64,000 nt of DNA, taken from Thermohalobaculum sp963822985. Lineage in GTDB: Bacteria > Pseudomonadota > Alphaproteobacteria > Rhodobacterales > Rhodobacteraceae. The stretch is from positions 248,001 through 312,000 of the forward strand of contig CAWGJU010000014.1 in assembly GCA_963822985.1 (NCBI GenBank), in the 5' to 3' direction. Below are positions 29,709 through 38,712 of this stretch, one piece after another. Under the pieces are notes generated by a model. The model ran no database searches. It was not told where the DNA came from and worked only from the letters and a program-made list of their open reading frames with translations. Both the position numbers and the translations under genes were made by a program. How positions within the stretch are numbered: position 1 is the first letter of the stretch; each line of letters begins with the position of its first letter.

Positions 29709-29761
29709 CCGCGAGCACCATCACCCTGCCGCTATCTCTGCTTCCGCGGCCGCCAGCTTAG
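29705..29761 (+). pseudogene. Stub of a possible third gene in the recombinase operon
   Basis: An ATG overlapping the second recombinase stop (ATGA) opens an 18-codon frame, MTASTITLPLSLLPRPPA, that ends at TAG. The overlap pattern suggests a translated third gene that was truncated here, as trio-type elements carry three recombinase genes. The product itself is too short to recognise. The following 87 bases before the RES toxin stop show nothing. Confidence 0.3.
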
Positions 29762-29848
29762 GCTGCTCCTCCGACGCATCCAGGTTGCTACTGCTTCGGA
29801 CGGCCTCGATGACCTGCAAGCCCGCCCGAGTGCGTCGAGCGGACCGAA

Positions 29849-30418
29849 TCACCGGTTCGCTGCGGTCCAGCCAGTCCAGTCGACGATACCGTGATCGATG
29901 GCTTCTCGGCCTAGCAACTCGACCCGATCGCAAAACAGCACCGCATTGTGGCAAGCCCATCGGGCGCAGGGGACAATCAACCCGTCGAACTCAAGAAAAT
30001 GCGCCACCTCCGCGACGTCTTGTGAGCGGGGGTACTCGGTTTCGCGCTCTTCATAAGAAAGACGGCCAAACTCTTTCGTGGACACGCCGAGCTGCGCGAG
30101 GGCCTCGAGGTCGAGGAGCTTGAGCGCCCGCTCCACTGTGATTTCCAGCTCGTGAAGGCGGTAACTTACGCGGGACGGAAAGACAGGCTGCCCGCGCGCC
30201 AGGTGGAAATGCATCTCGGCGATCGCACCGTTACGTTCCAGCGACGTGTAGAGTACATCGAAGGTCCCGTCGTCCCAGCGTCCGCCCGAGGCGCTGCACT
30301 GAAACGGATCGCGGTGGTCCTTCACCACGCGCCAGAGAGTTCCTTCGAAGCGACACGGCTCGATCGCCTCAATAGCGTCTATTAATGCGTTATCACGACG
30401 TCTGAGGATGCGCGACAT
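29849..30418 (-). CDS. RES-domain toxin
   Basis: RES-family toxins break down NAD+ (NAD phosphorolase/glycohydrolase-like activity) and arrest growth until neutralised by an Xre/MbcA-type antitoxin. The family Arg is in FEGTLWRVVKDHRDPFQCS and the Glu in DVLYTSLERNGAIAEMHFHL; the C-terminal WACHNAVLF block is also present. 189 residues, intact. It starts three bases after the antitoxin stop and is last in a three-gene operon. Assignment from domain pattern and gene order. Confidence 0.85.
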   Translation of the reverse strand: MSRILRRRDNALIDAIEAIEPCRFEGTLWRVVKDHRDPFQCSASGGRWDDGTFDVLYTSLERNGAIAEMHFHLARGQPVFPSRVSYRLHELEITVERALKLLDLEALAQLGVSTKEFGRLSYEERETEYPRSQDVAEVAHFLEFDGLIVPCARWACHNAVLFCDRVELLGREAIDHGIVDWTGWTAANR

Positions 30419-30421
30419 AAC

Positions 30422-30766
30422 TCACAAGAACACGTCGTTATCCAGACGATCAACCACCTTGAGCACCTCGATAGTTCGGTCGTCATGAATCAGATCGATC
30501 GCTCGCTCACCGTTGAGCTGCGGATGACGGGCATACAACCAGCTTCTAATCTCGTCCGCTGAATAGTAGTCGTTCAGCCGGCCGACAACGTAATGCAGAT
30601 CGGCAAGAATCAGCTCGTGCCGAGGCTGCGGCTTGAAATGCCCGGTGCGCCAGCGCGATACCGTCGCCTTCGAGACGTCGACGACATTCGCGATGTCGCT
30701 GCCGGTCAACCCTCCACCAGTCTGGAGATCATCAAGGAATCGTGTAACTGCACCCTGCATCGTCAT
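30422..30766 (-). CDS. Xre/MbcA-type antitoxin of RES system
   Basis: A 114-residue antitoxin. The N-terminal helix-turn-helix (GLTGSDIANVVDVSKATVSR WRTG) would bind its own promoter, and the C-terminal part has the toxin-binding region of MbcA/ParS antitoxins (LNDYYSADEIRSWLYARHPQ, then RAIDLIHDDRTIEVLKVVD). Its ATG overlaps the stop of the upstream unknown gene (TAATG) and the toxin follows after three bases. Confidence 0.87.
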   Translation of the reverse strand: MTMQGAVTRFLDDLQTGGGLTGSDIANVVDVSKATVSRWRTGHFKPQPRHELILADLHYVVGRLNDYYSADEIRSWLYARHPQLNGERAIDLIHDDRTIEVLKVVDRLDNDVFL

Positions 30767-32118
30767 TATCGTTCGTTCTGGTTCTGCATGTTCTGTCTGG
30801 TGCGGACGTAGCCGGCCGGTCGAGAGCGCGGCGCACCGCCTGCCCTACTCTCGTGCAGGCCCTCGAGTGTGCTTTGCAGCGACTCCAGCTTGCGGGCCTG
30901 CTCGTGCATACGGTGCATGAGGCTGCTGACGTCCACTTTGCGCTGCTCCGCAATTCCTGCCGCCGGCCGAAGCCTCTTTATGTTCCGCGCTTGGCGCACT
31001 GCCTCATTGAGCGTTCCGTCGAGAAAGTGTTGAGCGCGGTGCAGCTCCGGAACAGCCGACATCGCGCGGAGTTCCGCAAATATCTGATATGCATGATGGC
31101 GGCGCGGATCGCGCAGCATATCGCTCAAGCCATTCGGACAGCAGTTGCGGTCCCCGCAGGCGACCAGCTTCCGCCCGCCGCGGGCGCTGGAGAGTACCTC
31201 GAGCTCGTCCGGCGTGACCGTGCGCCCGAGCCCAGGCACCGGGATCCGCACGGCGCGACCGAACTTTTCCGTTTCATCCTTCTCAGGTACGGGCTTGTGC
31301 CATCCCCGCGCGTCAAATCGCTCGCGCTCGCCAATGCCATGCGCTTTGCCCGACGCGGCGCCGAACGTCAGGGCCGCCGAGCCGATCAGGCCGCCCAGAT
31401 AATCGATGATGATCGGTTTCCCAAGATTGTGCAGGCTACTCAACGAGACAATGAATTGCTTGGTGGTCAGCGGGCCTGCATCCGCATCCAGGCCGGAGGC
31501 GCGCACCCACAGGTAATCAAACGGGAGCCCGGCGAGGCCTCCCAGGATGCCACTGCGCTCAGCGCCCTTGCTGAGCGCCACGTGGGAATGCAGCAGCGGG
31601 TAGTCGATCGCGATCGACGTTCCGCCTTCGCGGTCGAGCGCGTGGCGCAAGGCGATGCACGCCGCGCGGTCCAGATCGAACCAGCCCTTAAATGTCGGAT
31701 CGGCGAGAAAATGGGTCGGCGCGAGCACAACATCGACCGTGTGCTCCACCGCGAAGCACGCGATCTCGCTCACTGTCTCCTGCAGTCGATGGCCGCTGAA
31801 GAACTGCGGCCCAAGAGGCCGCTCCTCGCATCGAAGGCCCCAAGGTGCGTTGCGCGCCTGGCCCTTGAATTTGGCGAGCGAGCCAAGCTCGGCAGCTTGC
31901 GTGTCTAGCACGATCTCAACGCCGCCCTCACGCAGCGCATCGACAAGCCGTTTCTGGCGGGCGAGGCGCGAGGCATCGACAACGACGCGCGATGCCGGAA
32001 ACCGGTTCTCCGCCAGCAGCGCCTCAATCCGCCGATGCGCCTCGCCCAATCGGATGAACTGGGCGACAGGAGGGACCGCCGCCGCGGCGGTCGGAAGGCG
32101 GAAAATCTGGGCGGTCAC
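30766..32118 (-). CDS. Unrecognised 450-aa protein coupled to the RES toxin-antitoxin pair
   Basis: I do not recognise this protein. The sequence alternates beta-like and helical blocks in a way that suggests an alpha/beta barrel: RVVVDASRLARQKRLVDAL, VEIVLDTQAAEL, VDVVLAPTHFLAD, GTSIAIDYPLLHSHVAL, FDYLWVRASGLDADAG, GKPIIIDYLGGLIGSAAL. A cysteine cluster, CGDRNCCPNG (about residues 321-330), follows, then a charged helical tail (about 375-430) and an Arg/Gln-rich end. GTG 32118 is chosen because GGAGGGG lies at 32133-32127 with 8-base spacing; the longer GTG 32154 has no such site. Its stop overlaps the antitoxin start (TAATG), so it belongs to the toxin-antitoxin operon. A metal- or nucleotide-linked enzyme is possible but unproven. 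Confidence 0.75.
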   Translation of the reverse strand: MTAQIFRLPTAAAAVPPVAQFIRLGEAHRRIEALLAENRFPASRVVVDASRLARQKRLVDALREGGVEIVLDTQAAELGSLAKFKGQARNAPWGLRCEERPLGPQFFSGHRLQETVSEIACFAVEHTVDVVLAPTHFLADPTFKGWFDLDRAACIALRHALDREGGTSIAIDYPLLHSHVALSKGAERSGILGGLAGLPFDYLWVRASGLDADAGPLTTKQFIVSLSSLHNLGKPIIIDYLGGLIGSAALTFGAASGKAHGIGERERFDARGWHKPVPEKDETEKFGRAVRIPVPGLGRTVTPDELEVLSSARGGRKLVACGDRNCCPNGLSDMLRDPRRHHAYQIFAELRAMSAVPELHRAQHFLDGTLNEAVRQARNIKRLRPAAGIAEQRKVDVSSLMHRMHEQARKLESLQSTLEGLHESRAGGAPRSRPAGYVRTRQNMQNQNER

Positions 32119-32160
32119 CGGGCGAGCCCCTCCGTGTTGCGCGGTTCGTTTCACGGGAAC

Positions 32161-32189
32161 GACCTATGCAACAATAATGATGATGTCAA
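32161..32189 (-). promoter_or_regulatory. Candidate promoter of the three-gene toxin-antitoxin operon
   Basis: On the minus strand a perfect TTGACA (32189-32184) is followed after 17 bases by a weak -10 (TAGGTC, 32166-32161). A start near 32154 would give a 36-base leader containing GGAGGGG before GTG 32118, which agrees with the chosen start of the 450-residue gene. Confidence 0.45.
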
Positions 32190-32583
32190 GAACGGAGCAT
32201 GAATATCGCCGCCGTTTAACCCCGGCCTGACAGCCGCAGGTCGGACTTTCCGTTATTCCGCCGCGTCGCCCTCATCCCCGCGCCAGCATCCGGATCTACG
32301 CGCTCGACAGCCATTCCCCAAGCGTCGCACGCGCTCAATAAACGCCGGCTCCGCCGGATCATGAGGGAGATCGAGGGCGGTGTGGACAGTCCCACCGGGG
32401 GAACCGCGACCGAATGACTGTAGGAGAGAGCGAGATTCGTTGGACGTCTCGCCGTGCTCCTTCTGCGAATCCTTGGCCCGATACGCTTGAGCAGTTCCGA
32501 CTACGAATGCGGCCCCTGTTCGCCACGTCATCCTATGGGCGTTCCGATTCCCGTGAAGAATCGCCGGCAGCGACCATGCCGTC
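32190..32583. other. Intergenic stretch without a recognised gene
   Basis: About 394 bases between the promoter of the unknown-toxin operon and the hsdR stop. Open frames on both strands are short and resemble no family; one minus-strand frame overlaps the hsdR C-terminus and is judged a shadow. It may contain a decayed gene. Confidence 0.4.
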
Positions 32584-34911
32584 TCACCCCGCATAGAGGC
32601 CTTGCTGCATCTTCTTAAAGGCCGCTCGAATGTCGGGCAATTCGCCGAGCCGCGCTTTGCCCTCGCTGACGCTGCCGTAGCGGGCCTTGAGGAACTCGCC
32701 CAATTTCCGCGTCGCGAGTTCGCCTTCTCCGTCCGCGACGTAGGCGCGGAGGATGCCGAACAGGAGCTGCCGTAGCTCATCCTCGCAGTCACCTAGCCCG
32801 CCCGCCCGGACGTGCTCCGCCCGCTCCTCCCTGGTTTTCGGGGGCAGCACGAACAACACGTACGCCAGGACGTCGAAGAGGTCGCTGTCTGGCGCGTCAA
32901 CGAGCCGGCGGACGTCGTCCAGCCGGTCGTGATCATAGCCGCGGTCCGACAGCTGCTCGAGGAACTTCTCTCGATTATCCGGGTCGCTCCAAACACGGCG
33001 AAGCTGGTCCTCGTCAGCAACAAAGGCGGAGAGGTCGCCGAAGAGTCGCTGCAGGAACTCGATGGCGGACATCGGTCGACCATCCGGGCCCCAGTAGGTT
33101 GTTGTTGCCACGTAGCGGATGTTCCGCGCCTTGCCGTCGGCGAGCTTCACCACAATCTTCGCCGGAGCCGGTTCAGGATCGGAAATAATTCCGCCCTCTC
33201 CATCATCTTCGTCGGGATCATCTTGCGGTTGTCGAGGGGTCGGTCCGGCGACGGGGGGCTGAACCGGATCTTCCGGTTCACCGTCCCATTCGGGATCGTT
33301 GAAGTTCTCGTGGGCTCGCACGAAATCCCAGATGGTGAAGAAGTCCTTGCCCTCGTAGACGCGCGTGCCGCGGCCGATGATCTGCTTGAACTCGATCATT
33401 GAGCGGATCGGCCGCATAAGGACGATATGCCGGATATTCCGCGCATCCACGCCGGTCGAGAGCTTCTGCGAGGTCGTCAATATGGTCGGGATCGTCTTGT
33501 CGTTGTCCTGGAAAGCCCGCAGGTATGCCTCCCCGAAGTCGCCGTCGTTCGCGGTGACCCGGTGGCAGTAGTGCGGGTCGGCGCTCGTTTTCACCTGATT
33601 AATTAGATCCCGGACCAGGGCGGCGTGGGCTTGGGTAGCGCAGAATACCAGAGTTTTCTGGCGCTGATCCATCTGGCTCATGAACTCGCGCACGCGGCTC
33701 AGCTCGCGCTCGGGGATCTCGATGATCCGGTTGAAGTCGTCCTCGGTGAACTTGCGCCCCGCCTCGACCTCGCCGCGGATCACGTCGTCGGTCGGATCAT
33801 AGACGTACTCGTCGATGGTGCTGGCCATCTGGCGGACCTTGAAGGGCGTCAGGTAGCCGTCCTCGATCCCCTCCCGCAGGGCATAGGTGTACACGGGCTC
33901 GCCGAAGTAGGCGTAGGTGTCGGCATTGTGCTTGCGCTTGGGCGTCGCCGTCAGGCCGAGCTGCACGGCGGGGGCGAAGTGCTCCAGGATCCTCCGCCAT
34001 GTGCTCTCATCCTGGGCGCCGCCGCGGTGGCACTCGTCGATCACGATGAAGTCGAAGAAGTCGGGCGGGTAGTCGTAGAAGATCGGCTCGCCCTCGCCGG
34101 TCATGAAAGTCTGGAAAATTGTGAAGAAGATGCTGGCGTTCGTCGGCACCCGGCCGCGGCGCTTGCGCAGCAGATCGGGATCGATCCGGGCAACGGCATC
34201 GGCTGGAAAGGCGGAGAAGGCGTTGTAGGCCTGATCGGCGAGTATGTTGCGGTCCGCCAGGAACAGGATACGCGGCCGGCGGACGGGCTCGCCGGCGAGG
34301 CTCCACTGGGCGTGGAAAAGCTTCCAGGCGACCTGAAAGGCGATTGAGGTCTTGCCGGTCCCGGTCGCCAGCGTCAGCAGGATGCGCCTGTCGCCGCGGG
34401 CCACCGCCTCGAGAACTGCCGTGATCGCCTTGTGCTGGTAGTAGCGGGGCTCCCACTTGCCGCCGTCGGTCTCGAAATCTACGCCGCCGAAGGCCTCCCG
34501 CCAGAAGTTGTCATCGGCGAAAGTACGGTCCCAGAGGTCCTGCGGCGACGGGAAGGGAAGCGCGAGGTCGTCGTCCTCCTTTCCGGTCTGCATGTCGCAC
34601 TCGAACCACTGCAGCCCGTTCGAGGCGTAGGCGAAGCGGGCGCCAAGCCGGCCGGCATAGTCCTTGGCCTGCCCGACCCCGTCCCGGTGGCTGAGACCTG
34701 CCCGCTTGGCCTCCAGCACGGCCAGCTTGTGACCCTTGTAGAAGAGGACGTAGTCGCAGGAGAGGCCCTTCCCGCGCCTACCGCCTGTCTGGATGCGGCC
34801 CGGGCAGATCACCTCGCGCCTGATGCGAGAACCATCCACCGCGCCCCAACCGGCGGCCGCCAGCGCCGGGTCGATGCGGTTGGCGCGGGTGTCAGCTTCG
34901 GTCTCGGTCAT
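32584..34911 (-). CDS. hsdR: Type I restriction endonuclease subunit R (EcoEI-like)
   Basis: The motor-nuclease subunit of a type I restriction enzyme. The N-terminal nuclease site is D53...E67-x-K69 in SCDYVLFYKGHKLAVLEAKR. The helicase motor has Walker A ATGTGKTS (182-189) and DECH (292-295), with further motor motifs in MRPIRSMIEFKQIIGRGTRV. 775 residues, the normal size for EcoEI-type R subunits, and no frame break. It starts four bases after the hsdS stop. Because hsdS and hsdM are broken (see those entries), R should have no modification partner and be silent. Confidence 0.93.
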   Translation of the reverse strand: MTETEADTRANRIDPALAAAGWGAVDGSRIRREVICPGRIQTGGRRGKGLSCDYVLFYKGHKLAVLEAKRAGLSHRDGVGQAKDYAGRLGARFAYASNGLQWFECDMQTGKEDDDLALPFPSPQDLWDRTFADDNFWREAFGGVDFETDGGKWEPRYYQHKAITAVLEAVARGDRRILLTLATGTGKTSIAFQVAWKLFHAQWSLAGEPVRRPRILFLADRNILADQAYNAFSAFPADAVARIDPDLLRKRRGRVPTNASIFFTIFQTFMTGEGEPIFYDYPPDFFDFIVIDECHRGGAQDESTWRRILEHFAPAVQLGLTATPKRKHNADTYAYFGEPVYTYALREGIEDGYLTPFKVRQMASTIDEYVYDPTDDVIRGEVEAGRKFTEDDFNRIIEIPERELSRVREFMSQMDQRQKTLVFCATQAHAALVRDLINQVKTSADPHYCHRVTANDGDFGEAYLRAFQDNDKTIPTILTTSQKLSTGVDARNIRHIVLMRPIRSMIEFKQIIGRGTRVYEGKDFFTIWDFVRAHENFNDPEWDGEPEDPVQPPVAGPTPRQPQDDPDEDDGEGGIISDPEPAPAKIVVKLADGKARNIRYVATTTYWGPDGRPMSAIEFLQRLFGDLSAFVADEDQLRRVWSDPDNREKFLEQLSDRGYDHDRLDDVRRLVDAPDSDLFDVLAYVLFVLPPKTREERAEHVRAGGLGDCEDELRQLLFGILRAYVADGEGELATRKLGEFLKARYGSVSEGKARLGELPDIRAAFKKMQQGLYAG

Positions 34912-35811
34912 GCGGTCAGGTCAGTTCGCCTGCAAAGGCTTTCTGAAGAAGGGATTGCCGGAGGCCTGAAATGTCGGCGAGCTTGCGCTCGTAGTTCAAG
35001 CGCAGCTCCGTCGTGCTGTCCCACAGCAGATCGTGAGTTTCAACGGCTTGCGTCTGCTTGCTCAAATCGGGAAGTTTTATCTGAAATCGTTTCAGATCTC
35101 TGGCCGATAAATTCGGTTGAGCTGCTCCACCGGCGTGCGTTTTGATCATCTCTCTGCACGTTTTCGACTTCAAGTACATCCCAAGGTAGTCCGTTAGTAT
35201 ACTATCGCCAGCCCTGAGAATCACCAGCGATGACGCTATTGCGCCTAAGCCGTCTCTGTCTACTTTTCCGAACTTCCCGAGCGAACCGCGTAGGCAGAAC
35301 AAAAGGTCGTCTTTATTTACTTTACCCTTCGATAGACGATGGTAGTGCTGTTCCGGAATGAAGTTCATCTCCTTCCAGATTATCGCACCTTTCTCGAGGT
35401 GGCCCGCATTGATGAAGGGAACCCCTTCAGGAACGAAGGCCTTGCGACCGGGGTAGTTCCTTCCTCGATCACCGTTCTCGAGCCGACAGATGTTGCCCAG
35501 TCGGGTCTGCACTCCAGCATCACCGTGCTCCATGATGCGGTCCAATCCGGCTTCGAACAGCGCGTCTGCATCCGCTATGTTGGCCTTGGCATGGGCGCGG
35601 GCGCGGTCGAGGGCGGCGAAGGCCTGATCGAGCACCGCAACGATCCGCTTCTGCTCCTCCACCGGCGGCAGCCGGATCGGCAACTTCGCAAGCATGTCCT
35701 TCGAGATCACCGTTTGCGCTGAACCGAGGGAGCCGCTGCGGAGTCTCTCCACAGTGCCATGAAGGTAGTAATGGAGGTAGAACTGATCCAGAATCTTCGG
35801 TTTTGGCCTAA

Positions 35812-36744
35812 GAACCTGTCCTGAAACTCCTTGAGTCTCTGGAATTGTTTGTGATTCTGTGTCCGGCGCCGGGGAGCGATGGAGGCGTCGGATGTGGAGT
35901 GGGGAAGATCGCCAGAGATATGGTCGGCGGGGGCTGCGCTACCCGAGCGATCTGAGCGATGCGGAGTGGGCGCTGATCGAGCCGCACATCCCGCCCGCGA
36001 AGCGCGGCGGGCGGCGACGCGAGGTCGATGTGCGCGAGGTTCTGCAGGGCGTGCTTTACGTGCTCGAGACCGGCTGTCAGTGGCGGCATCTTCCCAAGGA
36101 CTTTCCGCCGCGCAGCACGGTCTGGGCGTATTTTGACCTGTGGCGCTACGACGGGACGCTCGATCGCATCCATGAGACGCTCTACGCGGCCCTGCGCGAG
36201 GCGGAGGGCCGCGCGCCCCAGCCCAGTGCGGCGATCGTCGACAGCCAGACGGTCAAATCGGCGGAAAAAGGGGGCGCAAACCGCAGGAAACGGGCTTTGA
36301 CGCGGGCAAGAAGACCAAGGGCGTCAAGCGCCATGTGCTCGTCGACACGCTCGGCCTGATGCTGCGCGTCGTGATCCACCCCGCCAATTTGCAGGATCGC
36401 GACGGCGCCGCGCTGGTGCTCGACAAGCGCACGCGGCGGCGCTTTCCCTTCATCGAGACCGTGTTCGCCGATCAGGGCTACCAGGGGCCGAAGGCCGCCG
36501 AGACCATCGCGTCGGCCGGCAGATGGCGTCTGGAGATCGTGCGCCGCGAACCCGGAACGAAGGGCTTCGCCGTGCTGCCAAAACGCTGGATCGTCGAGCG
36601 CACCCTGTCTTGGATCAGGCGCAACCGCCGCCTCGCGCGCGACTACGAGCACCTCGCCCGAACGGCGGAAGCCCTCGTCAAGCTCGCCATGATCAAGATC
36701 ATGCTACGCCGCTTGGCACGCTGAGAAACTTCCAGGACAGGTTC
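35812..36744 (+). mobile_element. IS5-family insertion sequence, copy 2, inside hsdS
   Basis: A 933-bp element with perfect terminal GAACCTGTCC repeats, flanked by TAA duplications (35809-35811 and 36745-36747). It lies in the opposite orientation to copy 1 and differs from it at a handful of positions. Because each copy has its own TAA pair, they inserted separately rather than as a composite transposon. Confidence 0.95.
35892..36724 (+). CDS. IS5-family transposase, two frames (copy 2)
   Basis: Same two-frame DDE transposase as copy 1. The first frame (35892-36359) carries AAIVDSQTVKSAEKGG, the second (to 36724) FADQGYQGPKAAE and the ERTLSWIRRNRR Glu. A -1 slip in the AAAAAGGGGG run (36265-36274) gives EKGGRKPQETGFDAGKKTKG, the expected family sequence, so the frame change is probably programmed. 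Start ATG 35892, or GTG 35859. Confidence 0.88.
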
Positions 36745-37038
36745 TAAGGGCGGCGACGCTGCGTCCAATGGCGCAGTCCTCGCCAAGATTGATCTTACCG
36801 CACGTGGCTCCAACTACGCACACGAACACATCCGAGCGCTTGCCAAGCTTCTTCGGATCGATTGTCCACTCGCGAATAATCGGCCGCACATCGCTGAACT
36901 CGCCAGCCTTGACGAATGGTGTGCCCTTCCCGCTCTTGTTACAGTCCCTTCCGGCTGGTGCTTGGCCCATGATAATCGAAATTGCTTCGCCGAGGGGCCT
37001 CACCTCACGGGCAGGCGCAGGAAGCTCACTCTGATCCT

Positions 37039-38491
37039 TCACAGCATCCCCCGGATGTCTTCGAGGATCTGCGCCGTCTCGGCGTCGCGCGCCAGCATAG
37101 CGTCAATAATCTCCTCGGGGCTGCGCAGCGGCGCCTCCTCGGGCGCGTTGGGGTTCTTCACCGAGAGGTCCCAGGTCGCCCGGTCGAGGTCGGCGACATC
37201 CACCGTCCAGCTCTTCGGGCTGTCCGCCCGCCGGGACTGGAGCGCCACGAATTCCGCGAGGTCGTCATCGTTCAGCGGATTGGTCTTGCCAAGGGAGCGT
37301 CCCGGGTCGAGCTGGTAGTACCAGACGGAGCGGGTCTTCGCCCCCTTCTCAAAAAACAGCACCACCGTCTTGACGCCCGCGCCCTGGAACGTGCCGCCGG
37401 GGCAGTCGAGCACGGCGTGTAGGTTGCAGCTCTCGAGCAGCTCCCTGCGGAGCGCTGTGCTGGCGCCATCGGCGTTGCTGAGGAACGTGTTCTTGATGAC
37501 CACCGCGCCGCGGCCGCCGGCCCGGAGTTTGCGGACGAAGTGCTGCAGGAAAAGGTAGGCCGTCTCGCCCGTGCGGATCGGGAAGTTCTGCTGAACTTCC
37601 CGACGTTCGCCGCCGCCAAACGGCGGATTAGCCAGCACGATGTCGAAGCGGTCCTTCTCCTGGAAGTCCATCACGTTCTCGTTCAGCGAGTTGGTGTGGA
37701 CGATGTTCGGCGCCTCGATCCCGTGCAGGATCATGTTCATGACCCCGATGACGTAGGCGAGCGACTTCTTCTCCTGCCCGAAGAAGGTGTCGCGCTGCAG
37801 GGTCTCGTACTCGCGATGCGGTCAGGTCGGGCCGGCGCATGTACTCCTAAGCCTCGCAGAGGAAGCCCGCCGAGCCGACGGCGCCATCATAGATCGTCTC
37901 GCCGATATTGGGATCGACTACTTTGATCATGGCGCGGATGAGCGGCCGCGGCGTGTAGTACTCGCCCCCGTTGCGGCCTGCGTTGCCCATGCGGCGGATG
38001 CGCGTTTCGTAGAGGGTGGACAGCTCGTGGCGCTGGGCCTGGGTATTGAAGGACAGCCCGTCCACGATCTCCAGCACGTCGCGGAGGATATAGCCCGAGC
38101 GGAACTTGTTGCGCAGCTCGGTGAAGACCTCGCCGATCTTGTACTGGATCGTCTGCGGGCCGGTGGCGGAGCGGCGGAAGGAGCCGAGGTATGGGAACAG
38201 CTCGTTGTTGACGAAGGCGATCAGGTCGTCGCCGACCATCGCGGCATTGTGGTCGAAGCGGCCGTCGTCCGTCTTCGGCGCGGCCCAGAGGTCCCACCGG
38301 AAATCGCCGTCGATGATCGGCTCGTAGTCCTTGCCGTCCAGCTCCGCCCGGTCGCGGCGCTCCGTTTCCAGGTCGTGCAGGTATTTGAGGAACAGGACCC
38401 AGGAGATCTGCTCCACATAGTCCAGCTCGTTCGCGATCCCGTCTTCCGCCCGCAGGTCGCGCTCGATCTGGTTGAAGGCGTTCTCGTACAT
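37039..38491 (-). pseudogene. hsdM: Type I methyltransferase subunit, stop plus frameshift
   Basis: Adenine methyltransferase subunit that pairs with HsdS. The N-terminal part reads MYENAFNQIERDLRAEDGI, then NGGEYYTPRPLIRAMIKVVD (SAM-binding region) and YDGAVGSAGFLCEA. There an in-frame TAG (37850-37848) replaces the expected Tyr codon, and one extra base near 37820 shifts the frame. Downstream the catalytic DIVLANPPFGGGERREVQQN and the rest are intact to EDIRGML. Removing one base gives 484 codons, a normal size. Either real inactivation or an error cluster; the accompanying IS in hsdS favours real decay. ATG 38491 chosen. Confidence 0.88.
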
Positions 38492-38655
38492 TTCCCTGCC
38501 CGCTCGCTGCCCCCGCCGGTTCTCGCCGGCTTTCCTTATTGAAGCATCTACACTCGAATGTGTCACGGGTGAGGCGATCCCTCGACGGGTCGGCCGTCGA
38601 GCGTGCCACTGCAACACTGGTTGACTAACGGACTTTTACGCAACATAGATGTGAG

Positions 38656-38707
38656 CCGAGCAAGCTGCAGCCGCGATAGACCCGAGTAAGCTGCAGCGGC
38701 GATGGAG
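38656..38707 (+). repeat. Two tandem 26-base repeats at the integrase start
   Basis: CCGAGCAAGCTGCAGCCGCG plus six bases (38656-38681) is followed directly by a second copy differing at five positions (38682-38707), and the first bases of a third run into the start codon. Each holds the palindrome GCTGCAGC. The second copy contains the integrase ribosome site GGAG. Suits binding sites for integrase self-control or arm-type sites. Confidence 0.55.
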
Positions 38708-38712
38708 CCGAA

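Larger units (their letters stand above)
34916..37042 (-). pseudogene. hsdS: Type I specificity subunit, split by IS5-family insertion
   Basis: Specificity subunit with two target-recognition domains. The 5' part (37042-36748) reads EAISIIMGQAPAGRDCNKSG up to CAIGRSVAALR; the 3' part resumes PKPKILDQFYLHYYLHGT and continues through IRLPPVEEQKRIVAVLDQAF, the conserved central spacer, to the second half ending LRQSLLQKAFAGELT. Removing the 933-bp IS and one TAA leaves 1191 bases, exactly 397 codons, and joins AALR to PKPKI in frame. The gene is therefore inactivated only by the insertion. The start overlaps the hsdM stop (ATGA). Confidence 0.93.

Noticed and set aside
25134..36744. Composite transposon bounded by the two inverted IS5-family copies
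   Set aside because: Each copy has its own TAA target duplication, and the right copy splits hsdS whose two halves lie on both sides of it. They inserted independently.
38656..38707. CRISPR array
   Set aside because: The two 26-base copies are adjacent with no spacers, and no cas genes occur in the window.
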